From positions 1-64,000 of the forward strand of contig CBDUTJ010000013.1 of the NCBI GenBank assembly GCA_965370415.1: a DNA stretch of 64,000 nt. Reading direction: 5' to 3'. Under the pieces are notes generated by a model. It ran no database searches and was not told the DNA's origin. It worked only from the letters and a program-made list of their open reading frames with translations. This document shows, in pieces, positions 8,181 through 17,800 of this stretch (position 1 is the stretch's first letter; the number at the start of each line of letters is the position of its first letter). Both the position numbers and the translations under genes were made by a program. Source of the stretch: JACNIV01 sp965370415 (lineage in GTDB: Bacteria > Cloacimonadota > Cloacimonadia > Cloacimonadales > TCS61).

Positions 8181-10316
8181 TTATTTCAATAATAGACATT
8201 TCTTAACGGCTTCAGTTTTTCCATTTACATTCAATTTGTAGAAATAGATTCCTGAACCGACTCGCTTATCATTAGAGTCCTTGCCATTCCAGATTACTGA
8301 ATGATGTCCTACTGATAGTTGATCGCTGATAAGTGTTTTCACTTTCTGCCCTTTGATGTTGTAAATGTCGAGAGTCACAAACGAGGATCCGTCTGAGCCG
8401 GACATAGCGTTTTGTGTTACAAAAAAGCTGATAATTGTAGACGGATTGAAAGGATTGGGATAGTTATGCAGGTCTGGTTCCCATGGAATAATCTCATTTT
8501 CGTCGGATTCCAATAATCCATCTAAAGATATCACAGCAAAACCACTTCTACTATTACTTGTAAGTAGATTGTCATCAACTAATATCATCTTAATAATTCG
8601 TCTGCAGCCACGATAATTATTCACTAAAATAGGTGTAGTGGGATTTGAAATGTCATAGATAAACAACTCATTCCAACTTGCATCAGCAATTATTAGATCA
8701 TTACCGTCTATTATAACCGGAGCAGTAAATTCAGAATCTTCATGAGGTTGAATAGAAGTAATAAACATAATGGAAGCAGGATTTGATATATCCAATAAGA
8801 TAACTCCACTTTCAGCGGAAACATAAAGAATATTATCATTTATTTTCATCCCACCCACAAATCCGTCGATAGAATAAAACTCAACCAACTCTGGAATTTC
8901 CGGATTTGTGAGATCGATTATTTTGATTCCCTGCTGAAAGATTGCATAATATACATACCCGTTTTTTGCTTCCTCAGCCGTTTTCAAACCAAAATCATAA
9001 TATCCGCTGATTTCAGATATTTCAAAAGGATTGTCGATTGAATAGAACTTAATCTCAGCAGAGTCAAATTCAATGAGGATATCTTCCATAGTCAATAATT
9101 TATCGCCACCTGGAATTGATTCAAATGTGCTCAGTAATTCAGGTTCAAGAGGATTGGATAAATCATAAGAATAGATATTAATCCAATCTTTTGCAAACAA
9201 AACATCATTCCATAATGTAAAACTATAAATATCATCTTCAGCATTGGGAAACTGAAGATATGTTGGTTCTTCCAAGTCCGAAAGATCAACTATGCCAGCC
9301 ATTTCATTGTGATCATAACTAATATACACAGCATTCTCATATAAATCCATATCTGCTGGAACGGATAGCAAATTACAACTGCCAATGCATTTTTCTTCTA
9401 AGGGATTAGAAAAATCTAATATTTGCATTCCTTCCCATCTTGTAATATCAAAAGCAATCTCATCAGAAACTATAAAGCCTTCAATAATTGCCCAGCTATC
9501 ATACATTCCCAATGGATAAAGTTCAAAATTTTCGGAAATCTGATATACATCGATTCCTGAACCATGCGAATATAGTATATTTTCTTCTACAACAAGTGGC
9601 ATGCCAACCCCTTCTTGAGATGATAACTGTAACGGTTCCAAAGGATTGCTGAGATCAAATATATTTAGGCAATTTTGTTCTGCGTTTATATATAATTGTT
9701 CTTCATTTATGATAAAATATTCTGAGTATGACGGGAGTTGACCGACCTGTGTGATATTATTAATATCTTCAATATTGAATATGTTTAAACCACCTTCGAA
9801 ATACTGAACATAAGCAGCAGGCCAAACAACATCAATGAGAATCGACCTCCAAAACTCTTCGTAATGTGCTTCGATAATTGGTGATTGTGGATTGGATACA
9901 TCTACAAAATATAGACCTCCCTGACCACAAGCAGCATATAACATCTCATTTTTCACTGAAAGTGAAACACACCAATCAATCACAGGAATCATAGAAAGAT
10001 GAATAGGATTTTCGGGATTTGAGACGTCAAAAATATCAATACGACCACCACCACCTATGTAGGCAATATCATCCTGTACAACAAAATCCTGAGCTATGGA
10101 ATACATATTCGTTGTTGAAATTAATTCCGGGTTTCCAGGATCGCTGACATTTAATATACTCATTATATTCAACTCTAATAAATACAAATTATCGCCAATT
10201 AATACTCCATCAACTGAGATATATTCAGCATGATAGTGCCCAATTTTATGGAAAACTGCATCCATATTAGAAAAACAGGTAAGCAGAATAAAAATTAATA
10301 TTGTTATTTTTTTCAT
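8181..10316 (-). CDS. T9SS-exported LVIVD-type propeller protein
   Basis: The 711-residue protein has a signal peptide (MKKITILIFILLTCFSNMDA). It then has about a dozen repeats of the form 'I-F-D-V-S-N-P-E-N-P-x-x-L' (for example YFVDVSNPQSPIIEAH and LLDISNPASIMFITS), the LVIVD repeat pattern of a predicted beta-propeller. The C-terminal ~90 residues are a T9SS type A domain (NYPNPFNPSTIISF ... SGIYFYKLNVNGKTEAVKKCLLLK). The start at 10316 (ATG AAA AAA) is preferred over the upstream GTG because GAGG lies 6-7 nt before it. Its stop is about 8 bp from repeat E2. Likely cell-surface or secreted; no enzyme motif seen. Confidence 0.85.
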   Translation of the reverse strand: MKKITILIFILLTCFSNMDAVFHKIGHYHAEYISVDGVLIGDNLYLLELNIMSILNVSDPGNPELISTTNMYSIAQDFVVQDDIAYIGGGGRIDIFDVSNPENPIHLSMIPVIDWCVSLSVKNEMLYAACGQGGLYFVDVSNPQSPIIEAHYEEFWRSILIDVVWPAAYVQYFEGGLNIFNIEDINNITQVGQLPSYSEYFIINEEQLYINAEQNCLNIFDLSNPLEPLQLSSQEGVGMPLVVEENILYSHGSGIDVYQISENFELYPLGMYDSWAIIEGFIVSDEIAFDITRWEGMQILDFSNPLEEKCIGSCNLLSVPADMDLYENAVYISYDHNEMAGIVDLSDLEEPTYLQFPNAEDDIYSFTLWNDVLFAKDWINIYSYDLSNPLEPELLSTFESIPGGDKLLTMEDILIEFDSAEIKFYSIDNPFEISEISGYYDFGLKTAEEAKNGYVYYAIFQQGIKIIDLTNPEIPELVEFYSIDGFVGGMKINDNILYVSAESGVILLDISNPASIMFITSIQPHEDSEFTAPVIIDGNDLIIADASWNELFIYDISNPTTPILVNNYRGCRRIIKMILVDDNLLTSNSRSGFAVISLDGLLESDENEIIPWEPDLHNYPNPFNPSTIISFFVTQNAMSGSDGSSFVTLDIYNIKGQKVKTLISDQLSVGHHSVIWNGKDSNDKRVGSGIYFYKLNVNGKTEAVKKCLLLK

Positions 10317-10336
10317 CTTTTTCCTCACTATTTAAA

Positions 10337-10416
10337 GTTTAATTCATATGACCAGTGGTTGATTTTGATTTTCATAAGTCCTTATTTTTCAACCACTGTG
10401 TCATCTTGAACTAAAC
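10337..10416. repeat. 26-bp imperfect inverted repeat in place of an attC-like site
   Basis: Arms 10337-10362 and 10389-10416 (GTTTAATTCA...AGTGGTTGA against TCAACCACT...GAACTAAAC) are almost perfectly complementary, with two extra bases in the right arm. It sits at the expected cassette boundary but lacks the TGCTAAC/GTTAGCA ends. GTCATATG repeats occur just to its left-arm side and again at about 10425-10455. Confidence 0.5.
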
Positions 10417-10458
10417 TGAAACAATGTCATATGTGCCCTTTCCTGTAGTCATATGATA

Positions 10459-11766
10459 CTATTTCATTAACAGGCATTTCTTCATTGCAATTTTCTTGCC
10501 ATTTACTTTTAATTGATAAAAGTAAATTCCGCTGGAAACAGGTTGGTTGTTTTCATCAGTTCCATCCCAAATAATTGAAGATTGAAGATTGAATATTGAA
10601 TATTGTCTAATTTGTTGAGCCTTGAGATTATAGATTATCAGTTCAGTGTTTTCGGTGTTTTCGGTGTTTAATTCAAATGAGATCGTGGTAGACGGATTGA
10701 AAGGATTAGGAAAATTATTTAATATAGTTGCATTTATTTCTGTTAATTCATTATTTGAAGCAGATGTTAAATTTGTTGCTAAAAACACACCTATATCTGT
10801 TCCAACCATAAAATTGTGGGTATATATTGGATAAAACTCAAAGCAATAAACATCATTAATGCCGAGTCCTGCCCCAATCGATTGAACTTGCCCCCATTCT
10901 TCAGGTTCAACCAAATATAATCCACCTCCATCTTTACAGCCAACAACTAAAAACCCTTCATATTCATAAATTCTATTGGGATAATAAAGCATATTTATGG
11001 AAGTAAGACCTGTAATTTCCCCGTTTTCATACTCTACTCTATAGACCATATTTACATATCCACCGTCACCACAGGCAAGATATACTTCATCACTATTAGG
11101 ATAGTTACGAACATAGATGTCATTAATAACAAGACCGACATAAAATGAGTTGAAACTTCCATCATTTTCAATATAGATATCATAGTCAGCAGCAACAAAG
11201 AGAGTTCCATCACCATTTTCTTCAACATCTGTAACTTGCATAGAATTAAAGAAATCTATCGTTGTCCATTCATCACCATTTGACGAATAGAGAAGTCCTC
11301 CCTCTATTGTATAACCATAACCATAATAAAAACCGGAAGATAGCTTTTTCACAAAATGAGGGAAAAAGTGCCAACCTATCAATTCAAATTCTTGTGTTGC
11401 AACATCAAATTCATATAAACCATCACTATTGCTACCACAACCAAATGCACAAAAAATTCGATTATTTTGATTATCCGGAACAATTGAGACAGCTCCAAGA
11501 TTAGATGCAAAATTGAAAATGTTTAAAGAATCCTGGTTGGTAAAATAGGCTAATCCTCCATCCATTCCTGGTAAAGCAAAAAGTAAACCGTATTCGGAAA
11601 TCCCCGGTATTGATGAGAATTTCATATCTGCAACAGGTCTATCGATCATTGGATACATTTCATCCCAATCTCTGATTTGGGAAAAGAGCGCTGAATGGAA
11701 TAAACATAAGATTAGAATAATGAAATAGATTATTCTTTTTTTAGACAAAAAATTACTTAACAGCAT
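10459..11766 (-). CDS. T9SS-exported propeller-like protein
   Basis: The 435-residue protein starts at 11766 with GGAGG 5 nt upstream. A signal peptide (about 8-30, FLSKKRIIYFIILILCLFHSALF) precedes a region of short beta-rich repeats, for example GLAYFTNQDSLNIF, LYEFDVATQEFELIG and LFVAADYDIYIENDG, suggesting a beta-propeller with weak repeats. The last ~85 residues are a T9SS type A sorting domain (NFPNPFNPSTTISF ... SSGIYFYQLKVNGKKIAMKKCLLMK). The 5' leader to repeat F is about 110 bp, AT-rich and long enough for a promoter, although no clear -35/-10 pair was chosen. Precise function not recognisable. Confidence 0.75.
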   Translation of the reverse strand: MLLSNFLSKKRIIYFIILILCLFHSALFSQIRDWDEMYPMIDRPVADMKFSSIPGISEYGLLFALPGMDGGLAYFTNQDSLNIFNFASNLGAVSIVPDNQNNRIFCAFGCGSNSDGLYEFDVATQEFELIGWHFFPHFVKKLSSGFYYGYGYTIEGGLLYSSNGDEWTTIDFFNSMQVTDVEENGDGTLFVAADYDIYIENDGSFNSFYVGLVINDIYVRNYPNSDEVYLACGDGGYVNMVYRVEYENGEITGLTSINMLYYPNRIYEYEGFLVVGCKDGGGLYLVEPEEWGQVQSIGAGLGINDVYCFEFYPIYTHNFMVGTDIGVFLATNLTSASNNELTEINATILNNFPNPFNPSTTISFELNTENTENTELIIYNLKAQQIRQYSIFNLQSSIIWDGTDENNQPVSSGIYFYQLKVNGKKIAMKKCLLMK

Positions 11767-11879
11767 AATAGCCTCCATTCTTGGTTAAAAAAATTATTAT
11801 ATTTTTAAGTAGAAAAAATAAATATCTTATTTCTACACCCTAATTACAATATTAATAATCTTCTATTTTAAACAACCAA

Positions 11880-11957
11880 GTTGCTGCTAATGTTTGGCAG
11901 CTGCCACGCACTTTCACTTTCTCTTCTTGCTTGGCTATGGAGCTGTTTGTTAGCAGC
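11880..11957. repeat. attC-like site F
   Basis: Close copy of site D: TGCTAATG left box, GGCAGCTGCCAC left arm, ATGGAGCTGT right arm, GTTAGCA right box, one unpaired G in the left arm. It lies 8 bp from the stop of the following gene. Confidence 0.7.
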
Positions 11958-11964
11958 TTCCTTT

Positions 11965-13908
11965 TCATTTCAATAATATACATTTATTCACTGCTTTAGT
12001 TTTGCTGTTAATATTTAATTTGTACAGATAAACACCAGAACTAACTAATCTTCCAACTTCATCATCTCCATTCCAGATTATTGAATGATCACCTTTAGAA
12101 AATTCATCGTATGCTAAAGTTTTGATTTTCTGTCCTTTGATGTTATAAACAGATAAATCAATTTTGTTGTTATTTTGAATTGAAAAACTAATTGTTGTTG
12201 TTGGATTAAAAGGGTTTGGATAATTTGATAAATTTGTGTTTAAACTAATTATATTAGTTTCATTTATCTCAGAATTATTGTCTTGGATGAAAAGGTAAAA
12301 ACCTGAGTTGCCCTCTAAAACTGCATCAAATAAATCATCATCGTTTATGCAAGAAAAGTCAATAGAAGAATTATAACCAACATTCACATTTAAAAAATCG
12401 TCCTCAATTACCTCAAATTCATATGAATTGATTTCAATTTGTTCAAGATGTCGAATAACACCTGACCACGTACCAATAAATAGATCAAATTTTCCATCAT
12501 CATCAATATCTATTATTTTTGGACTTGCTTGCCATTGACCATTAATCTCAGATCCTAAGCTTATTGTTGAATGTTCAAAGTTGTAAGGATCATTTTCAGA
12601 TTGAATAAATAATGAGATTGTGCCTTTTTCATCTCCTAAAAGCATATCAAGTACTCCATCATTATTTAAATCAGCGAAATCAAAACCAACTCCCCAAAAC
12701 TCAAATTCTCCAATAAAATCAAAATCATACGAATCTGGTTCGCATTGTTCCCAAATTGTTTGATCTATAATCATATCCATTAATCCATCTTCATCAAAGT
12801 CATAAAATTTAATTATTGTTGCTTCATCTATTCCATTAAATTGTTCATCAAGAAGCTCAAATTGATACGAGCCAAAGTAATCTTGTTCATAGAGATGAAT
12901 TGTTGGATTATTTGCTGTGAATAAATCCATTTCATCATCATAGTTTAAATCAATGAAAGTATGATTTACTCCGTTTATGTTATGAAATTCTACTATACTA
13001 TCATCTAACAAATAAAATTCATTTGGGTTTTCGATTGATTGTTCTAAAATAAAAACTCTTTCTTCTCCACCTGGTTGTCGTATGATGTAATTCAAGCGAC
13101 CATTTTGGTTAAAATCTTTACAATAAAGGTTTTCTCCATAATAGGAAAATTGGATACCTGGCGTTAGATACTGATTTATGTTTAGAAAGTTATCATCAAT
13201 TAAGGTTAGTTCAAATGTGTTTTCCATTTCTTGCTCAAACCTATAAATATCAATATAATTGTCTACGTTATCTTGAATTACAATATCGTAAAGACCATTA
13301 TTATCAATATCTATTATTTGAGGAATGAAAAGAGATTGGATATCAGGGAAAATATTATTTTGAATCAGCTGCAAATCGAAACTATCCGATGTTTGTTGTT
13401 CAAAAATGTCATAATGATAACCTACGCCATACTCACGAGTTATTATAATACAATCATAAAGCCCATTATTATTCATATCTGAGAAATTTGACATACCCCG
13501 CCAATCATCAATATTATAATTATTTATTACAATAGTAAAGTCAAGAGAGTTAATTGTTTCCTCTTCTTCAAGTATCCAATTACCATATTGGCTATAAATC
13601 ATTTCTCGAAGACCATCGTTATCTAAATCTGAAAATACTGGTATATACCTACTATGTAAACAATCTTGAAAATTTCTTTCAACAATTTCTAATTCATATG
13701 AATCAGGAGTAATTTGTTCCCACCGATCTGTTGGAAGACTCCAGTTACTATTGAGAACATCGAGTAATCCATCATTATCCAAATCAAGAATAATAAAATC
13801 TACGTATAGACCTGAACGACCCCAACCATCATTTGTTGTTTCAGTAAAAGTTTGGCATTGCAAAAAACTAGCAAAACCAATAATCAGTAATATAAATAAT
13901 TTTCTCAT
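11965..13908 (-). CDS. T9SS-exported FG-GAP/VCBS-like repeat protein
   Basis: The 647-residue protein has a signal peptide (MRKLFILLIIGFASFLQCQ). It then has about nine repeats containing Asp-rich loops such as DLDNDGLLDVL, DLDNDGLREMIY, DMNNNGLYDCII, DIDNNGLYDIVI and DLNNDGVLDMLLG. These D-x-[DN]-x-[DN]-G-x-x-D loops are the calcium-binding motif of FG-GAP/VCBS integrin-like propellers. A T9SS type A sorting domain ends the protein (NYPNPFNPTTTISF ... LNINSKTKAVNKCILLK). The start at 13908 has GGAGG 8 nt upstream. It is alone between repeats F and G1. Probably a calcium-stabilised surface propeller; its ligand is unknown. Confidence 0.85.
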   Translation of the reverse strand: MRKLFILLIIGFASFLQCQTFTETTNDGWGRSGLYVDFIILDLDNDGLLDVLNSNWSLPTDRWEQITPDSYELEIVERNFQDCLHSRYIPVFSDLDNDGLREMIYSQYGNWILEEEETINSLDFTIVINNYNIDDWRGMSNFSDMNNNGLYDCIIITREYGVGYHYDIFEQQTSDSFDLQLIQNNIFPDIQSLFIPQIIDIDNNGLYDIVIQDNVDNYIDIYRFEQEMENTFELTLIDDNFLNINQYLTPGIQFSYYGENLYCKDFNQNGRLNYIIRQPGGEERVFILEQSIENPNEFYLLDDSIVEFHNINGVNHTFIDLNYDDEMDLFTANNPTIHLYEQDYFGSYQFELLDEQFNGIDEATIIKFYDFDEDGLMDMIIDQTIWEQCEPDSYDFDFIGEFEFWGVGFDFADLNNDGVLDMLLGDEKGTISLFIQSENDPYNFEHSTISLGSEINGQWQASPKIIDIDDDGKFDLFIGTWSGVIRHLEQIEINSYEFEVIEDDFLNVNVGYNSSIDFSCINDDDLFDAVLEGNSGFYLFIQDNNSEINETNIISLNTNLSNYPNPFNPTTTISFSIQNNNKIDLSVYNIKGQKIKTLAYDEFSKGDHSIIWNGDDEVGRLVSSGVYLYKLNINSKTKAVNKCILLK

Positions 13909-13931
13909 AATTCATCCTCCAAATTTTTTAA

Positions 13932-14144
13932 GTTGCTGCTAACGGCGGCGTGACACGTCAGATCGCCATGAGCAGTGGATTTGAGCTTGCTCAAACTCCT
14001 GCTGTGATTAGTGAGCTGATAAGAGACGAGCAAATCAAAGTCAAGGGTAGTCGATTTGCGAGTCCCCGTGTACGCATTTTTAAACGATGTTCCGCTTCGA
14101 TACGGTTGCGAGTTTATCATAGTGTCACGCCCGCTTTAACCAAC
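13932..14144. repeat. long attC-like site G1
   Basis: Diverged copy of E1. Arms TGCTAACGGCGGCGTGACAC and GTGTCACGCCCGC with TTTAACC at the right end; the interior is clearly homologous to 7900-8050. The E1+E2 and G1+G2 pairs form two copies of a ~300-bp composite. Confidence 0.55.
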
Positions 14145-14160
14145 ATGGAGCGAAGCGGAA

Positions 14161-14238
14161 TGTTGATTAATGGTTTGAGCCTGCCACGTTCTTCTTGTTT
14201 TTCTTTCAATCTGAATGTGGAGGCTTTTGTTAGCAACA
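14161..14238. repeat. attC-like site G2 (last of the series)
   Basis: Left box ATTAATGG, left arm TGAGCCTGCCAC, right arm GTGGAGGCTTTT (14218-14229), right box GTTAGCA (14229-14235). One unpaired G in the left arm. No further site of this type was found to the right. Confidence 0.65.
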
Positions 14239-14293
14239 TCGATCTTAGATACAATAATACGATCAATGTTAATATTTATTTTTCTTACTAAAG

Positions 14294-14869
14294 TCACTTT
14301 TCCCTTTTATGATTTTTAAAAGATTTATTTTCAGTAGAAGTTGGGATGTTATCTCTCTCTTCCGTTGAAGCAGTTACATAATAGAATTTCTTATCTGTTC
14401 CCGTAATGTTAGAAGTCCAAGTTTGCCGATTACGGGTTTCATCACTGATATTCTTTTTTGTTTTCGTATTTTGTTTTCGGGATGAATTTAGCTTGGTTAC
14501 AGAAGTATCACTGGTCGTTGTTCCAAAAGTTCCTGAACTACTGATATCAACAAACTGTCCATAAGGATCATCCGAAGCAAAGATTTTATAAGAATTAGCA
14601 CTTGTTACTTCATCCCAAGAAAGTACAACATTACCACTGTTTGTTTCAATGCTTATATTAGTAGGTGAGCCTGGTGGTAACTCAGAGCTTTGAATGATTA
14701 AACCGATTCGATTTCCAACATCATCATAAGTATAAGAAATTATAGTTCCATTACCGTAATCGACATTTGTTAACCGGTTGAGATTATCATATTGATAAGA
14801 GATATTTTGTGAAAAAATTGTTAAAGGGTATATCAATATGATAAAAATTAATAAAGTATAATATTTCAT
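14294..14869 (-). CDS. short secreted RHS/FN3 protein
   Basis: The 191-residue protein has a signal peptide (MKYYTLLIFIILIYPLTIFS). It then carries two RHS/YD-repeat motifs (YQYDNLNRLTNVDYGNG, ISYTYDDVGNRIGL), a fibronectin-III-like segment (PTNISIETNSGNVVLSWDEV...YKIFASDDPYG) and a lysine-rich tail (about 130-191). It looks like a stand-alone C-terminal piece of a larger RHS protein that acquired its own signal peptide. It lies 16 bp downstream of the 1784-residue RHS gene on the same strand, with a GGAGG box. There is no resemblance to a known immunity protein, and the exported N-terminus argues against a cytoplasmic antitoxin role. Confidence 0.7.
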   Translation of the reverse strand: MKYYTLLIFIILIYPLTIFSQNISYQYDNLNRLTNVDYGNGTIISYTYDDVGNRIGLIIQSSELPPGSPTNISIETNSGNVVLSWDEVTSANSYKIFASDDPYGQFVDISSSGTFGTTTSDTSVTKLNSSRKQNTKTKKNISDETRNRQTWTSNITGTDKKFYYVTASTEERDNIPTSTENKSFKNHKREK

Positions 14870-14885
14870 TACTATTTCCTCCTTG

Positions 14886-17800
14886 TTATTGACGCTTATC
14901 TTTTAAAATCTCCAATATTCGATCACATAATTTAATTTTCATTAAAGATTCACTTATATCGGTTCCTAAAATCTTTCTAATGGGATCAACAAATGTCATA
15001 CGTCTACCATTTAACAGATAATCAATAGCTTCGTCCAATGTCGATTCCCCTTCTACAACTTCTAGTGCTAGTCTATCAATATCCCTTTTTGCTGAGTCCA
15101 GTATTCTCTTTTGCGATTTAGAAATTTCAAAATAGGCGACCGTATAATTAATAACATCTCCAGCTCCAGATACATTCCCAGCAACTGACATTATACCAGT
15201 TAATAATGGATCGTCATCTTCCATGGAATCAAGACCCTTTGGATCAATATTAATCAATGGATTATTCCCGGCATAAGCATACAAATTCACATCCCAAATC
15301 GGATCTTCAGAAATAAACCTTCCGATTTCAGGATCAAAGTATCTTGCTCTCATAAAATATAAACCATTTTCTTCATCCATTACGCCAAATTGCCCAACAA
15401 AGCGGAAAGCATTATCATCCTCTTCTTCTTGTTCCAAAACCTGTCCAAAAGGGCCATAAGAATATTTATGAGTAAGAATACCATTTTCATCTGTCATCGC
15501 AATGGTGCTTCCTATTGAATCATATTGATAGTAACGAGTATTATTATTGTTATCAATACGAGAAACAAGTCCTAAACCATAAATGTAATAATTCATAACA
15601 TTCCCATTCTCGTCAGTTTCCATTAGAATATTACTCATCTGCCCATTTATATCAAGAACATATCTTGTTGTAACACCGTTTTTTGTAGCCGTGCGTCTAT
15701 TACCAAAAAGGTCATAAACATAATTCGTATTATTTATATCAATATCAGTTAATCTGTCCAAAACATCCCAGGTATAATTTGTTGTCGTAAAGCCTATTCT
15801 TTGAGTCATATTTCCGTTTACATCATGACTGAAAGACGCGGAACCAGCAGATTGAATTCTATTGGCGTTATCATAAGAATACGATTCATTCAAATCAAGT
15901 AAAACAGGTAATGGATAAGGTTCAGTAATGTCCTCTGAAAGGTGGTTTCCAATCGCATCAAGAACATAGCCGTAATCACAGATTAATCCTTGTGGACCTG
16001 TTGTAGTATAATTAGTTAAACGACTATTGTTATCGTAATCATAATTTGTTGTACATCCATTTGGATTCTGTATTTGGTATAAAGTTCCATCTGCACGATA
16101 AGTATATGTTGTTGTATTCCCGTTCCAATCCGTTACAGAATTTAACTGGTTGTTATCATAATATGTATAATTAACTGTTTTATTATCAGGATAGGTTATG
16201 CTTCCAATGTTGTTTGCATCATCATAAGTGTATTGAACAACATTCTCATAATAATCGGTGTAATATAATAAACGATTTAAGCCGTCGTAAGAATTCAGCC
16301 AAATGTCTCCGTTATTATCAGAAAGGTGAACTAAGTTGTTATTGTCATCATAAGATAGACTTCCATTTATAGCGCCTCCAGACAAATTATTTAATTTGCC
16401 TTGATTGTCGTATGCATAATTAATGGTTTGACCATCCGGTTTGATTTTTGTTTGAATTTGACCATTATCATAATAATTAAAGCTTGTCTGTTGCGAAAGT
16501 GGGTTACTAATTGTAGAGACTAAATCCATATCGTTATACGACATTGAGGTTGTTTGACCTGATGTAGATATTGATGTAAGATTGTCATTAGAATCATAAT
16601 CATAATTTGTGGTTATATTAGCAGCATTAGTCACCGTATCTAAAAGATCATTATTCAAATATGAATAAGCTGTAGTTTGATTATTTGCATTTATCTTACT
16701 TGTTAAGCGACTTATATCATCACAATCATAAGATGTTGTATGCCCTAAATTATCGATTATACTGGTAACACTACCATATTGATCATAATAGTATGATGAA
16801 GTTTGAGATAATGGATCATTCACTTGATTAATCGTTCCGTCAGAATTGTAATTAATACTCATCGAACCAAAAGGAGCGGGTTTGTTTATTGATGTAATAT
16901 TTCCATAACTATCATAACCATATTGATATTGTTTTCCTCTTGGATCTGTGTAATTAGTTACATCATTAAAAACATTATATTCGAATTGATGAATTATGCT
17001 GTATGGTTTTTCAATTGATTCAGCATTTCCTATTATATCATAGTCTATCATTGTATCATAATTATTTCCGTCAGTGATAATTGTTGGTTTAGTTGGATTA
17101 GATGTGTCGCCATAGTAATATGTAAAATTACTACCGGTTGTTAGTATGCTTTGAATTAAACCATCTATTTCAGAAGTATATCCATAATCTTGGATTATCC
17201 CGTTTGCATCAGTAATTCGTGTTGCTGTAGGAACACTGTTATATCCATAGTCTACGGATATAAATTGACCTGTAGAGCCAATATTTTGAGAAATAATTTT
17301 CTTATTATTATAAGAATTAGTGATTATATTATCTTCTGGTAATTGTATTTGTGTCAATAAGTGGTCTTCTCGATGGTCGGTATCATAAGAATAAGTAGTA
17401 TAATGTCCAACAGCATCCGTAAATTGTATTAGATTGTTATCATTATCATATTCAAACTGAATATTACGACCAATCGGATCTGTTACCTGATAAATTAATT
17501 GTTCCTTTCCTGCTTCAGTATGGTAGGTAAATATTAGTACTCTTCCTTTCGGACCTATTACAGATGTAAGTCTTCTCTCTGCTTCCGGTATATATGAGCA
17601 GGTTATAGTATTGTTATTTCTATCAGTAATTGACGTTAAAAATGCCGTTTCATCTGTAGTGGGATTTAGGATTTCAAAAGTATAAACAACTTGATTTTTC
17701 TTCTTAATTTCATAAGTATCTGAAATTTTTATCAACTCATCATATACACCTAATGTTATCGGTTCCAATGTACTATTGTCATATATATGTATCGTTCCAC

